Assembly (NCBI GenBank): GCA_963575745.1
Contig: CAUYUJ010009580.1
Span: 25,001-89,000 of the forward strand
Source of the DNA: Prorocentrum cordatum
Taxonomy: Eukaryota; Sar; Dinophyceae; Prorocentrales; Prorocentraceae
DNA: 64,000 nucleotides
Reading direction: 5' to 3'
Position 1 is the first letter of the stretch, and every line of letters starts with the position of its first letter. The notes beneath the pieces were generated by a model, which was given only the letters and a program-made list of their open reading frames with translations, had not been told where the DNA came from and made no database searches. Position numbers and translations under genes: made by a program. Below, piece by piece: positions 50,130 through 61,850 of the stretch.

Positions 50130-50970
50130 GGGAGTCGGGGATCTGCGAACCCGGGTGAGTCAGACCCGGGTCAGCAGGATACCAAAAAACTGCAATTCAG
50201 GAACAACAAGACAACGAAACAATAATACAACGCAGGGGCGAACCCGGGTCGGCCAGTGTGCGCGGCCGCCTCGCGGCCACGAGCGGCTTGCTGACCCGGG
50301 TCAGCCACCTGGCTGACCCCCGTTTGCACTGAACCCTGTTTCTTAAACTCCGAGGGACGGTAAGGGGACAAAAAAGTGGAACCCCTTCGTCGTCGGCCCG
50401 CATTCGCCCCCCCCTTCCCCAATCTCAAAGTTGGGTTCGGCCTCTCGGAGGCCCTGGGGGTCCCACTCTTCTTGTCCTCTCGCGCCTGTGCTGCCAGATT
50501 CTTGAGGCCAGCTTTGAAATTGGGGGGAGGTGGGGGGGGTGTCAAGGGTTCCACTGTTCTGTCCATTCCCTCGGAGTTTAAGAAATTGACTACCTACCAG
50601 ACCACCCCAACCCAACCCGAAGACCCGAATTTCGGGTTGGGGGGGGTATGGGCTCCATATGTGTTTTTTCGATGTTCCCGGACCCCCCCACACTAGAAAT
50701 CGAGGGTAAATCTGAGCCTTCGGGTTGGGTTGGGGTGGTTTGGTGGGTGGTGAGAAATTGGGTTCAGTGCAAACGGGGGTCAGCCAGGTGGCTGACCCCC
50801 GTTTGCACTGAACCCGGAGAGGACAGCACAGGCGTGGGCAGCACAGGCGTGAGAGAACAAAAAGAGTGGAACCCCCAGGGCCTCCGAGAGGCCGAACCCA
50901 ACTTTGAAATTGGGGGAGGGGGGGGCGAATGCGGGCCGACGACGAAGGGGTTCCACTTTTCTGTCCATCT
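50130..50970. repeat. nested inverted-repeat cluster
   Basis: Several inverted pairs overlap here: 50364-50494 with 50837-50966 (about 130-nt arms); 50339-50386 with 50547-50589; 50583-50622 with 50718-50759 (ACCACCCCAACCCAACCCGAAG core); the palindrome CTGACCCGGGTCAG (50291-50304); and a perfect 56-bp palindrome at 50760-50815. Frames through it are mirror images of each other and are not genes. Confidence 0.85.
50760..50815. repeat. perfect 56-bp palindrome
   Basis: 27-nt arms beginning GGGTTCAGTGCAAACGGGGG and meeting at CCAGGTGG with a 2-nt centre. A half copy (GGTCAGCCACCTGGCTGACC, then CCCGTTTGCACTGAACCC) is at 50299-50336. Confidence 0.9.
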
Positions 50971-50972
50971 AC

Positions 50973-51046
50973 GGGAGGAGGACCACCGCTCCCCTGGCCG
51001 CGGCTGCTCTGCCAGGAAGCCCCGAGGTGCGGACGCCACGTCTCTG
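50973..51046. repeat. duplicated segment D, copy 1
   Basis: GGGAGGAGGACCACCGCTCC through CGGACGCCACGTCTCT recurs at 51224-51297 with two or so changes, a 251-bp offset. Confidence 0.85.
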
Positions 51047-51047
51047 A

Positions 51048-51207
51048 AGGGGCCCCAGGACACACAAACAAGTACACACAAATAACAATACTCCCCATAT
51101 TTCCAATATTTTCTGGGTTTCTGTCTTCCCCCCCACTTCCCATATTTTCCTATAAATTCCTAGGGAATCGACGATTCATTGTGTCTGTGTGTTTCTTTCC
51201 CTCCTGA
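51048..51207. repeat. duplicated segment E, copy 1
   Basis: GGGGCCCCAGGACACACAAA through TTTCTTTCCCTCCTGAG recurs at 52444-52605. Both contain CCCCACTTCCC, AATCGACGATTCATTGTG-like and TTTCCCTCCTGA blocks. Direct orientation, about 1.4 kb apart, roughly 75-80% alike. Confidence 0.8.
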
Positions 51208-51223
51208 GTTTCTTCAGCTCCCA

Positions 51224-51297
51224 GGGAGGAGGACCACCGCTCCCCTGGCCGCGGCTGCTCTGCCAGGGAGCCCCGAGGTGCGGACGCCACGTCTCTC
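51224..51297. repeat. duplicated segment D, copy 2
   Basis: See copy 1 at 50973-51046. Confidence 0.85.
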
Positions 51298-51374
51298 TCT
51301 CTCGCACACGAGGCGCCCTGGCCCGGCCTCGGTCCCGCTGGGCCTCCGCGGATCGACATCCGGCTCGAGAAGCG

Positions 51375-51598
51375 CAGCCTCCTCCTCCTCCTCCTCCTCG
51401 TCCTCCTCCTCCTCCTCCTCCTCCTCCTCCTCCTCCTCCTCGTCCTCCTCCTCCTTCTCCTCCTCCTCCTCCTCCTCCTCCTCGTCCTCCCTGGTCGTGA
51501 TCTCGGGGAATCGCCGCCTCCTCCTCCTCCTCCTCCTCTCCTCCTCCTCCTCCTCCTCCTCCTCCCTCCCCCTCCTCCTCCTCCTCCTCAAGACCCCA
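51375..51598. repeat. (TCC)n polypyrimidine tract
   Basis: CTCCTC with CTCGTC breaks and a short unique insert near 51490-51520. Confidence 0.95.
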
Positions 51599-51744
51599 TG
51601 GCCCCGGCACGTCCCAAAGCGCTCACCGCTCGTCCAAAGCCACGTCGCCCCTTGATCCTCGAGTCCCCGACCCTCAGGACTAGCTGGCGATCTCCCTCGC
51701 GGCAACCCCTCCTTGGCATTGTCTGATATCTGGTGCCTCGAAAC

Positions 51745-51888
51745 ATCAGGGCGGCTGGTTTATCTCTGCTTCTGGCCTGATGCCAATTTCGGGCCGGGCC
51801 GTCAAGGAATGACCCCAGATGAAAAACCGGCCCTGAGGAAAGAGTCGAGAGGTCTAGGGGGCCCACTGGTCGAACAAATCGAAGCGCC
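51745..51888 (+). repeat. dispersed repeat A, copy near 51.8 kb
   Basis: AATTTCGGGCCGGGCCGTCA, AGGAATGACCCCAGATGAAA, ACCGGCCCTGAGGAAAGAGT and CGAGAGGTCTAGGGGGCCCA are in family order. The GGGCCT block before CGTCAA is partly missing. Confidence 0.6.
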
Positions 51889-51999
51889 AGATGGATTTCC
51901 CAGGAGGCCCCCCCGGAGGACCCGAACCCAGACCCCTCGCGTCGAGAAAGAATGCACGATTGGAAACCTTTCTGGAAATTTCCAACCAATGGAGGCCAT

Positions 52000-52096
52000 T
52001 GCTGGGCCCTGGGGCCATCAAAAAACAACCTGGGGGGAAAAACTTGTCCTGGGGAAGGGGGGTCGAGACCTCCAGAGGTGAAAGGATGCGCAAAAA
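52000..52096 (+). repeat. dispersed repeat A, partial copy near 52.0 kb
   Basis: GGGCCCTGGGGCCATCAAAA, AACAACCTGGGGGGAAAAAC and GGGTCGAGACCTCCAGAGGT follow the family order. The rest of 52.1-52.4 kb is unique with no recognised gene. Confidence 0.55.
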
Positions 52097-52443
52097 ATCA
52101 CACAAAGCTGGGTGCCCCCCGGGGCCGCCAGAGCACCCCATCCAGAGGTCCCAGGGGCCCCAGGAGCTCCACAACGAGGCCAAGAGCTGGGGAGCCTGAG
52201 ACCCGACGAACCTCGCGAAAGGTCACGGCCAGAGCCATAGACTCCAGCTTCCCGACGCATCTCCCGACACACATCGAGCTGTGACGGCCCGGGCGCCTGA
52301 AACCGGGCGAGACCGCCCGGGGCCAGGAATCACACAGCCCCGGGACCCCAGGAGAGAGGTGCAGAGGCCCTGCAGGGGCTCCGAAGCGGGGCGAGGAGCT
52401 GGGCACATGCCTTGGGTGAGGCTTCCGGCTGCGCACAGACACG

Positions 52444-52605
52444 AAGGGGCCCCGGGACACACAAATACATAGACACTAATAACATGATCCCGCACATGTT
52501 CCCATATCTGCGGGGTTTTTGTCTACCCCCCACTTCCCGTATTCTCCAATATTTTCGGGGGAACCGACGATCAATTGTGCCTGTGATTTTTTCCCTCCTG
52601 AAGAC
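52444..52605. repeat. duplicated segment E, copy 2
   Basis: See copy 1 at 51048-51207. Confidence 0.8.
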
Positions 52606-52624
52606 ACACACCCCTCCCCGGCAG

Positions 52625-52745
52625 CCCAGCCTGGCGTCCGCAGGCCCCCCCAGGCCCCCAGGCAGCCCCAGCTGGCCCCGACAGGCCCCCCCCCCAGGCA
52701 GCCCCAGCTGGCCCCGACAGGCCCCCCCTGGCAGCCCAGGGCGGC
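52625..52745. repeat. CCCCAGCTGGCCCCGACAGG minisatellite
   Basis: About three units of 35-40 bp with C-rich spacers. Confidence 0.8.
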
Positions 52746-52779
52746 CTCAGCACCTCGACTCGACCCTGGCTCCCCACTT

Positions 52780-53015
52780 CGCGCTTTGCGCTGCGCGAGG
52801 CGCGAAGTGCGAATAGCTTCGCGCTCTCGCGCCGCCTCCCAGGGGAGAAGGCGAACCGCGAAGCGCGAGGCGCGAGCCGAACCGGAGCGGAAGCGAAGAT
52901 GAGCGAAGGTGAGCGAAGCGGAGCCGAACCGCGGAGCGCGAAGATGGGGAGGAGCCGGAGCCGAAGCGCGAAGCGCGAAGCGCGAAGCGCGAAGCGCGAA
53001 CCACTTCGCGCCCTC
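52780..53015. repeat. GCGAAGCGC-type repeat
   Basis: CGCGAAGCGCGAAGCGCGAA and related GAGCCGAAGC units run for about 230 bp and are partly palindromic (TTCGCGCTTTGCGCTGCGCG, then AGGCGCGAAG). Confidence 0.8.
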
Positions 53016-53224
53016 GAGGGCGCCCCTGCACCCTGGGGCGCGGAGCGCCCCCCGGGGGGGGGGCCGCAGGAGGCGGGACAGCCCGAAGCCTCACCACGGG
53101 GGCCAGGCGCACCTCTGGCAGCACCCCGGATGGCCCATCCGGCCCCGCGGCGGGACGGCCGCGGCGGACGGCCAGCACTGAGCCGGCGGCCAGGCCGTGG
53201 AGAGCGGGCGGCGAGCACTGAGCC

Positions 53225-53245
53225 GCCGACGGCGACGCCGACGGC

Positions 53246-53277
<32 letters not shown>

Positions 53278-53287
53278 CGGCGAAGGC

Positions 53288-53338
<51 letters not shown>

Positions 53339-53395
53339 AACGGCGACGACGACGCCGACGACGGCGACGACGACGACGACAGGGGGGCCGGAGGT
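53225..53395. repeat. (GGCGAC)n repeat
   Basis: About 28 hexamers GGCGAC/GACGGC ending in GACGACGAC. Confidence 0.95.
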
Positions 53396-53505
53396 GGCGA
53401 TCCCCTGAGTGGTTCCCCCCTTGGCATTGCTTGCGGAAAGGGGGGGCACAGATTCCCCAAATAGTGTTTGCACATACAGGTTCTGACTTGCGCCGCGAAA
53501 TAATT

Positions 53506-53950
53506 GGATGGGCCTGGCGGGAGGTTTCGCCACGATGCCGTTCGTTGTCGCCTCGTTGCCGCCTCGTGCTCTGGGTGGGTCCGGCGAGGTTTCTCCACGT
53601 TGCCACCCGTTGTCGCCTCGGTGCTGCTTCGTTACCGCCTCGTGGCCTTTATGGGTCTGGCGAGGTTTCGCCACGTTGCCGCCCGTTGCCTTCTCGTTGC
53701 CGCCTCGTGCGCTGGGTGGGTCTGGCGAGATTTCGCCACGCTGCGGGCTCGGTGCCGCCTTGTGAGCTGGGTGGGCGGGCAGGTGAGGCTTCCCTTTGCT
53801 GCCGCTCGTTGCCTTCTCGTTGCCGCCTCGTGCGGCAGGTGGGTGTGGCGAGGTTTCGCCACGTTGCCGCCCGATGCCGTTTCTGTGCCGCCTCGTGGGT
53901 TGGGTGGGTCCAGGGAAGCAAGGTGTTGCCACGTTGCTGCCAGGTGTCTT
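53506..53950. repeat. irregular 60-75-bp minisatellite
   Basis: About six units marked by GTGGGTCTGGCGAGGTTTCG and CCACGTTGCCGCC followed by CGTTGCCTTCTCGTTGCCGC. Unit lengths vary. Confidence 0.85.
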
Positions 53951-53989
53951 TTGGCCACGGCGAGCCTCGGCCACGAACGGGTTCCCCGA

Positions 53990-54358
53990 TCCAGATCGAC
54001 TGAACGGCCCGGAGCCAGAGCCCCTGCTGAGCCCAGAGTGGTCTTTATTCTTAGAGTCTTGACTGCAAGGGATTGAGTTACGAGTGCCCTAGGTGGCGTA
54101 GGGGTGTTAAGGTACTGGTCCGGCGAAGTGGGTCCCGCCCACTTAGCGGAGTTATCCACCCCACGAGGCCATGCGGGGCTCATGCACCCAGTTATGAGCT
54201 AGGCTTTGGCATCCACTGATAAGCAGCCTGCTCCCTGCAAGAAATGGTGCTACATGGCTCACTGGCCTAATGGGACGATAGCTCACCGAATTGCGTGGGC
54301 AGAACCCACTTAGCCCGGAGCAGTAACATCCCAAAGCCCTAAGCCACCTGGCTATTTT
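53990..54358. other. unique stretch with short hairpins, no gene recognised
   Basis: AAGTGGGTCCCGCCCACTT (54127-54145) and GCTCATGCACCCAGTTATGAGC (written in two parts: GCTCAT, ATGAGC) can form hairpins. I looked for tRNA boxes and an LTR-type end and could not support either. Confidence 0.35.
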
Positions 54359-54830
54359 TGAGCGCCCCAAGACAGCCCCAAGAGCACCCAAGCGCGCTCC
54401 AAGAGCGCCCCAAGAGAGGTCCAGGAGGCTATTTTGGGGGCTCCCGAGGGGCGGTGCTAACTAAGGAACCCCCCTTCTTTAATCGATCGCCTCCAAGATG
54501 GCCCCAAGAGGCGCCCAGGAGGCCCCAAGAGGCGCCAAGATGGCCCCAAGAGGCCTCCAAGAGGCCTCCAAGGGCCCCCCCCCCCGACGCACTCAAGACG
54601 CCCAAGAGCCCCCCAGGACAACCAAGAGACCCCCCAGACGTCCCACGATGCCTCCAAGAAGCGCCCAAGAGATATCCCAAGAGGCTCCCAAAGGCATTCA
54701 AGAGACCTCTGGCATTTTTGCTCGCCCTCCTCCTCCTCCTCCTCGCCGCCGTTGTCGCCGCCGCCGCCATCGTCGCCGCCGCTGCCGCCGCTATCGTCGC
54801 TGCCGCCGCCGTCGTCGTCGTCGACGACGC
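54358..54830. repeat. CCAAGAGGC satellite module 1
   Basis: Units of about 9-12 bp (CCCCAAGAGGC, CTCCAAGAGGC, CAAGATGGCC) run to about 54715, then GGCATTCAAGAGACCTCTGG, CATTTTTGCTC, CTCCTC and CGCCGC/CGTCGC triplets. The order matches module 2. Confidence 0.85.
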
Positions 54831-54954
54831 GTTGGGAGGAGAAGCGACACTAGCACCACCCGGAGCCACCTCCAGCAAGGGGTCCACGATGCCTCCCCGA
54901 GCTAGGGAGAGGAAATGTTCGTGCGGGAGGGGGGACCGCACCACCAGGGAGACC

Positions 54955-55125
54955 CCCCTCGACGACGACGACGGTGACGACGACGGCGACGACGACGAAA
55001 ACGACAACGACGACGACGACGACGACCATCACGACGACGACGACGACGACGTCGACGACGACGACGACGACCACGACGACGACGACGCGTTTCCCCACGC
55101 GTCGTCGTCGTCGCGTTCCCTCCTA
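54955..55125. repeat. (GAC)n microsatellite
   Basis: GACGACGAC for about 140 bp, then the inverse GTCGTCGTC briefly, giving a potential hairpin. Confidence 0.95.
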
Positions 55126-55254
55126 CTCCTCGCTGTCGCTGAACAACGACGGTGGCGGCTTCGACGACGAGGAGCAAGCGGGGAGAAACGAGGAGGACAG
55201 GGAGGAGCAAGCGGGGACAAACATACGAGGATTGGATGCTCAGCTGTGAAGAGA

Positions 55255-55930
55255 GCCCAAGATGAGCTCCAAGATGGCTCAAGATAGCCCAAGACGCCTC
55301 AAGATGGCTCCGAAGATGCTCCAAGAGGCCCCAAGACCGCCCCAAGACGGCTCCAAGAAGCCAAATAGCCTCCCAAGGAGGCCCCCCAAGAGGCCAAAAT
55401 GGCTCCAAAACCTCAGGAGAATCAATGTTTTTTGCTTTCTCGCCTTTTCGCTTCCGATGGCCATTTCGAGGCCACAAGATAGCTCCAAGATGGCGCAAGA
55501 GAGCCCCAAGAGAGGCCCAAGAGAGCCCCAAGAGAGGCCCCAAGAGGCGTCCAAGAGGCTCCCAAGAGACCCCCAAGAGATCCCCAAGAGGCCTCAAGAG
55601 GATCCCCGAGACGCTCCAAGCCCCCCGGGGCCACCAAGAGGCCCACGCGATGCCCCGCGAGGCCTCCAACAAGCTCCCAAGATACATCCGAAGAGACTCC
55701 GACAAGCATTCAAGAAGCCTCTGGCCATCCTGCTCTCACTGTTCCTCCTCCTCCTCCTCCATCTCCTCCTCCTCCTCCTCCTCCTCCTCCTCCTCCTCCT
55801 CCTCCTCCTCCTCGTCATCCGCTTATTCCTCCTCCTCCCTCCTCCCTACTCCCCCCTCCCCCTTTCCCACCTGCTGCCCCTCCTCCCCCTCCCTCTCCTC
55901 CTCCTCATCCTCCTCCGATTCCTCCTCCAT
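55255..55930. repeat. CCAAGAGGC satellite module 2
   Basis: CCAAGAGGC-type units to about 55705, then GCATTCAAGAAGCCTCTGGC, CATCCTGCTC and CTCCTC to 55930. Near 55420-55450 it contains TCAATGTTTTTTGCTTTCTC, which resembles text at 57160-57200 in module 3. Confidence 0.85.
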
Positions 55931-56339
55931 CCTCGCCGTCTTGGATAAGACGGGTTCCCCAGCCCTTGGTTACTCTGTGTGCTCCCTCACTTCCCTGATC
56001 ACCTCCAGTCGCCTGGGCATTCGCTGGTCGAGAACCAGCAACACCAGCAGCAACACCAGCAGAAGCAGTACCAGCAGGAGCAAGAACACCAGCAGCAACA
56101 CGTGCAACCTTCGCCAAAAGATCTCCCAATGCACCGTTCTTGCCCGCTCGGTTTCACTATGAGCGTCTCTTCTTCCCTCCTTCCGTTAGCTCCCCTGCGC
56201 ATCGATTGTAGATGGGCTGGTGGGGATACGCGTAGCGTCTAAAATTTATTTTGCTCCGCAGCACCCGCCGCGCAACAACGACGACGACAGCTACGACTAC
56301 GACTCTGATTACGATTACAACGGCTGATGCTACTTATGC

Positions 56340-56500
56340 CCCAGGAGCGCTCTCACGGAAAATCCGACCTCAGAAACTCGATTCTCAGAAACTCGATCCT
56401 CAAAAACTCCATCCTCAGAAAGACTGTTGAAGCTCAGGCTCCGCCCTCAGAAACTCCACCCTCAGAAGATCCATCCGCACAAAGACTGTGAGCAACGCCT
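56340..56500. repeat. about 17-bp CTCAGAAACTCGATC minisatellite
   Basis: Seven or so units (CCTCAGAAACTCCACCCTC and variants). Short CGACTACGA-type repeats precede it at 56275-56325. Confidence 0.8.
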
Positions 56501-56654
56501 TCGGCGAAGAATGTGTCGATCTGGATTGCAATCCTGTAACAAGCGTGCTCAAAGTTCCTCTGTCGTTCAGGCTGCATTATTCCCAGGGGGAAGGAATGCC
56601 CCCATTATCCAGCCCGCCCAAACAATAACAAGAAAATCCGCCGACCCTCGGCGT

Positions 56655-56800
56655 GTGGAAGACGCTCTTCCGTTGGTCGCCGTCGTCGTCGTCGTTGTCG
56701 TGTAATCTCCGTCGTCTCCTCGTCGTCTCCTCGTCGTCTCCGTCGTCGTCTCCGTCTCCGTCGTCTCCTCGTCGTCTCCGTCGTCCCCAGTCTCTTTTCC
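56655..56800. repeat. (CGTCGTCTC)n repeat
   Basis: CGTCGT and CGTCTC units for about 140 bp. The G-rich run GGGGGGGCGGGGGGGTCGCC follows near 56899. Confidence 0.85.
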
Positions 56801-56984
56801 ATGGGCCCTCATCCTGAAGCGCGCTAGCCAAAGCGACATTGAGTAACGTTGTCGCTGAGTCGAAGGGAAGCCCCTTCCCTTTGATCCCTTCCGCACCGGG
56901 GGGGGGGCGGGGGGGTCGCCGGGGGGGGTCGCCACCCAGATACGCCTCCCCCCCGGGCGGTTCTGGGGCCCAGAAAACCCCCAA

Positions 56985-57577
56985 GACGCGGCAAAAGTGC
57001 CCCAAGAGGCTCCAAGACGGTCCTCGAGGGCCCCCGCATCGCCGAACTATCGGTCGAACACGCCAAAGTAGCCTCCAGACGGCTCAAGAGGTTTCGAGAA
57101 CGTCCCAAAAGGCCTCCAAAAGCACTCCCAAGAAGGCCCCAAGGTGCAAAAATCATAGCATTCCCTTTGTTTTTTGACGGTTTTTGGAGTTCTCGCGTTT
57201 TCGGCTTCCCGATGCTTCAAGACGGCCCAAGAGGCCCCCAATATCGCCCCAAGACGGCCCAAGAGGCCCCCAAGACGGCCCCAAGACGACCCAAGATGGC
57301 CCCAAGACGACCCAAGAGGCCTCCAAGACGGCCCAAGAGGCCCCGAAGACGGCTACAAGAGGGAGCCCAGACAGGGGAGCCGAACGGACATTTCGAGCCC
57401 TCGCCCTGAGAGGCGCCCGGGCGGCCCCCAGAGGCCCCCAAGAAGCCCCCCAAGAGGCCCCAAGAGGCCCCCAAGAGACCCCCAGGAAGCCCCAAGAGGC
57501 CCTCACGAAGCTCCCAAGAGGCCCCAAGAGCCTCCGAAGAGGCCCCAAAACTACCCTCAAGAGACCCCCGAGAGCGC

Positions 57578-57616
<39 letters not shown>

Positions 57617-57635
57617 TCGTCGTCGCCCTTCAGGG
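56985..57635. repeat. CCAAGAGGC satellite module 3
   Basis: CCAAGAGGC, CAAGACGGCCC and CAAGAGGCCCC units to about 57560, then CGTCGC triplets to 57630, paralleling modules 1 and 2. The only likely unique inserts are near 57140-57215 and 57360-57410. Confidence 0.85.
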
Positions 57636-57674
57636 TCGGCGGCACTGGCCGTAAGGCCTTCGCAATAAAACCCA

Positions 57675-57835
57675 CCGCTAGAACGACGACGACGACGCTT
57701 ACGATTACGACTAAGATTACGATTACGGTTACGACTACAACCACAACGACGATCACGACTACAATGGCGACTACAATCACGATCACAATCACGATTACAA
57801 CAACGACTACGATCACGACTGCAACCACAACCGCT
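57675..57835. repeat. ACGATTACGACT hexamer repeat
   Basis: Degenerate ACGACT, ATTACG and ATCACG units for about 160 bp. The next 140 bp to 57980 are unique without a gene. Confidence 0.8.
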
Positions 57836-57989
57836 GACTCAGATTGCGATCCTCATGAAGAGATGCTCACACATCCTCGCCCGTGTAGTGTTCCCTGTGA
57901 GGGAGACCCCCCCAACATTTTCCAGCACGCCCAAGAGTAACAATGAGATACCATCCGCCGCGATAACGCCAACGACGACGACGACGACC

Positions 57990-58068
57990 ACGACTACGAC
58001 GAGAGTAATGATAATAGTAGTAGTAGTACTAGTTATAACAGCAGCAGAGGTAGTAGTAGTGGTAGTAC

Positions 58069-58125
<57 letters not shown>

Positions 58126-58241
58126 TAGTAGTGGTAGTAGTAGTAGCAGTACCAGCAATAGTAGTAGTAGCCCTACTATTACCACTATTAGTACTAATTA
58201 CTACCACGTGTTGTATAACAAATAATGATAATAGTAGCCGC

Positions 58242-58273
<32 letters not shown>

Positions 58274-58298
58274 CAGTAGTAGTAGTACTGGCAGTGGC

Positions 58299-58344
<46 letters not shown>

Positions 58345-58391
58345 ATAGTAGTAGCAGCAGCATCAGTAGTAGTAGTAGTAGTAGTAGTAGC

Positions 58392-58423
<32 letters not shown>

Positions 58424-58529
58424 AGTAGCAATACTAGTAGTACTGACGATAGTAGTAGTCGTCGTCGCAGCAGTAGTAGTAGTAGTAGTAGTAGCAAGAG
58501 TAGTAATAGTAGCAATGCTACTCGTCGCT

Positions 58530-58560
<31 letters not shown>

Positions 58561-58753
58561 TAGTAGTAGTAGTAGTCGTAGTAGTAGTAGTAGTAGTTTT
58601 CGTGGTAGTAGTAACAATACTAATCGTATGGGAAGAAAGCATCGTAGCAGCAGTAGTAGTAGTAGCAGTAGTAGTAGTAGTAGTAGTAAAAGTCGTAGTT
58701 GTAGTCGTAGTAGTAGGAGTCGCGATAGTAATAGTAGCAGAAGTACTACTCCA

Positions 58754-58808
<55 letters not shown>

Positions 58809-59403
58809 TTACTGCTACTCCTTCTACTACTACGACGACGACGACTACTACTACTACTGCTATGGCTACTCATGGGTCAACTAGCTGTGGACATGAAAAT
58901 AGCCGTCGTAGTAGCACCCGCAGCCGTAAAAGTAGCACTAACCGTCGCAGTAGTAGTAGTGGTGGTGGTGGCAGTAGTAGTCGCAGTCTTAGTCGCAACC
59001 GTAGCCGTAGTCGTAGTCGTAGTCGTGGTCGTGGACGTAATAATAGTAGTGGCAACTGCAAGTGTAGTCGCAATACGAATAATACTAATAGTAGTAGTGA
59101 TAGTGGTCGTAGTAGTAGTGGTAGTAATAGTGGTACTAGTCCTTGTACATGCGGTAGTAATGCTCGCAACCGCAATCGCAATCGCAATCGAAACATCATC
59201 CGTGGTCGCTGGAGGGATAGTAGTAGAAGTGGTAGTAGTAGAAGTAGTAGTAGTAGTAGTCGTCGTCGTAGTAGTAGATATTGTCGCAGTCCTAGTCGTA
59301 GTCGTAGTCGTTGTCGTAGTACTAGTGGGTAGTAGTGGTAGAAGTAGTAGCAGGTGTAGTCGTAATAGTAGTTGCAGTAGTCGTCGCCGTCGTGGTTGTA
59401 AGG

Positions 59404-59464
<61 letters not shown>

Positions 59465-59563
59465 CAGTAATAGTAGTAGCAGTAGTAGTAGTAGTAGTGG
59501 TAGTAGTGGCAATAGCCGTAGTAATAGTAGTGGTAGTAGTAGTAGTAGTAGCAGTAGTAGTAG

Positions 59564-59606
<43 letters not shown>

Positions 59607-59851
59607 CGTCGTAGTAGTCGTAATAGTAGCCGTACTAATAGTAATAGCAGTAGTAGTAGTAGTCACGGTCGTCGTGGTAGTAATAATAGTAGTGACAGAA
59701 GGTGGGAGAGTCGTACTAGTGGTTATCGTAGTACGACTAGTACATGTAGTAGAAATACTAGTAGCAGCAGTGGCAGTAGTAGTAGTCGGAGTCGTAGTAG
59801 CAGTAGCCATAAGAATAGTGATAGTAAGTTTGCTGGTGGTACGAGTAGTAG

Positions 59852-59887
<36 letters not shown>

Positions 59888-60150
59888 CAGTCGTAGTAGC
59901 AGTAGTAGTCGTAAGAATAATCATAGTAATAGCTGTCTAGTAGTACGAGTAGTAGCAGCAGTAGTAGCCGTAGTTGCGGTAGGAGTCGTCGTAGTCGTAG
60001 TCGTGGTAGCAGTAGTAAGAGTAGTAGTAGTAGCAGCAGCAGCAGCAGTAGCAATAGTAGTAGTAGTAGTAGTAGTAGTAGTACTAGCCGGAATAATAGT
60101 AGTAGTCGTAGTCGTACTGGTGTAACTGGTAGTATTAATGTAGTCGTGGT
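57990..60150. repeat. (AGT)n tract with an inverted (ACT)n island
   Basis: About 2.1 kb of AGT/GTA triplets with AGC, CGT and ACT changes. An island at 58742-58865 is the complement, (ACT)n. Very long open frames are an artefact of a stop-free triplet in several phases. Confidence 0.97.
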
Positions 60151-60164
60151 AGTGGTAGTTGTTC

Positions 60165-60940
<776 letters not shown>

Positions 60941-60949
60941 CGTCGTCGT

Positions 60950-61035
60950 CGTCGCTACCCTACTCCTCCTCCTCCTCCTTCCCTCCTCTTCCTCCTCCTC
61001 CTCCTCCTCCTCCTCCTCCTCCTCCTCCCCGTCGC
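60950..61035. repeat. (CCT)n microsatellite
   Basis: CTCCTC for about 75 bp. The next 400 bp (61036-61435) show no recognised gene. Confidence 0.95.
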
Positions 61036-61435
61036 CTTCAGGAATAACAATACTTATGCCTACTCGTGTCATTGCTCCGGGAGGAGGAGGAGCAGCAGGA
61101 GGAAGAGGGCGGATGGAGGAACTCGGGACTCGGAAATCTGCGATAAGACGACAGAAGGCATCGCTGGCGGGGGTGCGCACTACGCCACGCTGAATGCGCG
61201 ATGCAGGTAGGAGGGAGGAGAAGGAGGAGGAAGAGGTTTCAGGACCAGTCCGACTCACCGCCGAAAGACAAGGGAGAGGACCAAAACTAAAGACACCTCT
61301 CGGTTATAGCCCACCTCGGCATCAGCTGATAAACCCCTGACCCCAGCAGGGCCAGCCTGGCCTCCAGGGGTAAGAGGGCTGGTGCGAGCGCCGAGCTGAC
61401 GCCCTGCCAAAAGGGAGAAGAGAAGCGAGGCAGGA

Positions 61436-61580
61436 AGTGGAAGGGTGGGAGGCAGAAGAGGGGGGAGGGGGGGGAAGGGGGGGGGGGGGCGAGAGGGAGA
61501 GGGGGAGGGAGGGAGAGGGAGGGTGGAGGAGGGAGGGGGGGAGACGGGGGGGGGAGGAGGGAAGGGGGGGGGGGCAAGCT
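61436..61580. repeat. G/A-rich tract with long G runs
   Basis: GGGAGGGGG runs with at least ten tracts of four or more G; G-quadruplex potential on the plus strand. Confidence 0.9.
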
Positions 61581-61684
61581 AGGTGCGCTCGCGTCATACC
61601 TGACGTCCTACCCCTCCCTCCCATCCCTTACCATGGCGTAGATCTCCTCTCTATTCGCACATTCGGATGTCGAGCAGGGCAATG

Positions 61685-61850
61685 ATCGCGAGAGGGTGCG
61701 CGTTGCATGTAGAGCACGGCAGAGCGTAGAATGCCATAGCATGGCGTGGCATTGCGTGGTGAAGCGTTGCATCACAAAAGATTGCAACGCAAAGCATGGC
61801 ATCGCACAACGGCGCAGAACAGAACACCGGACAGCCACTCATGGCAGGGC
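61685..61850. repeat. GCATGGC/GCGTTGCAT degenerate repeat
   Basis: GCATAGCATGGCGTGGCATT, GCGTTGCATCACAAAAGATT and GCAACGCAAAGCATGGCATC are related units, loosely like repeat C. Confidence 0.55.

Noticed and set aside
51176-51705. Glu-rich and Gly-rich frames as an acidic nuclear protein
   Set aside because: They are translations of a (TCC)n tract.
53990-54358. LTR or structured RNA gene
   Set aside because: A few hairpins are present, but no matching second LTR, primer-binding site or known RNA fold was found.
55268-55285. GGCTCAAGATAG resembling the 3' end of the dinoflagellate spliced leader
   Set aside because: The preceding bases do not match the spliced leader, and the text is part of the CCAAGAGGC satellite.
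57855-60125. A 756-codon frame rich in Val and Ser
   Set aside because: It is translated (AGT)n microsatellite; the triplet has no stop in several phases.
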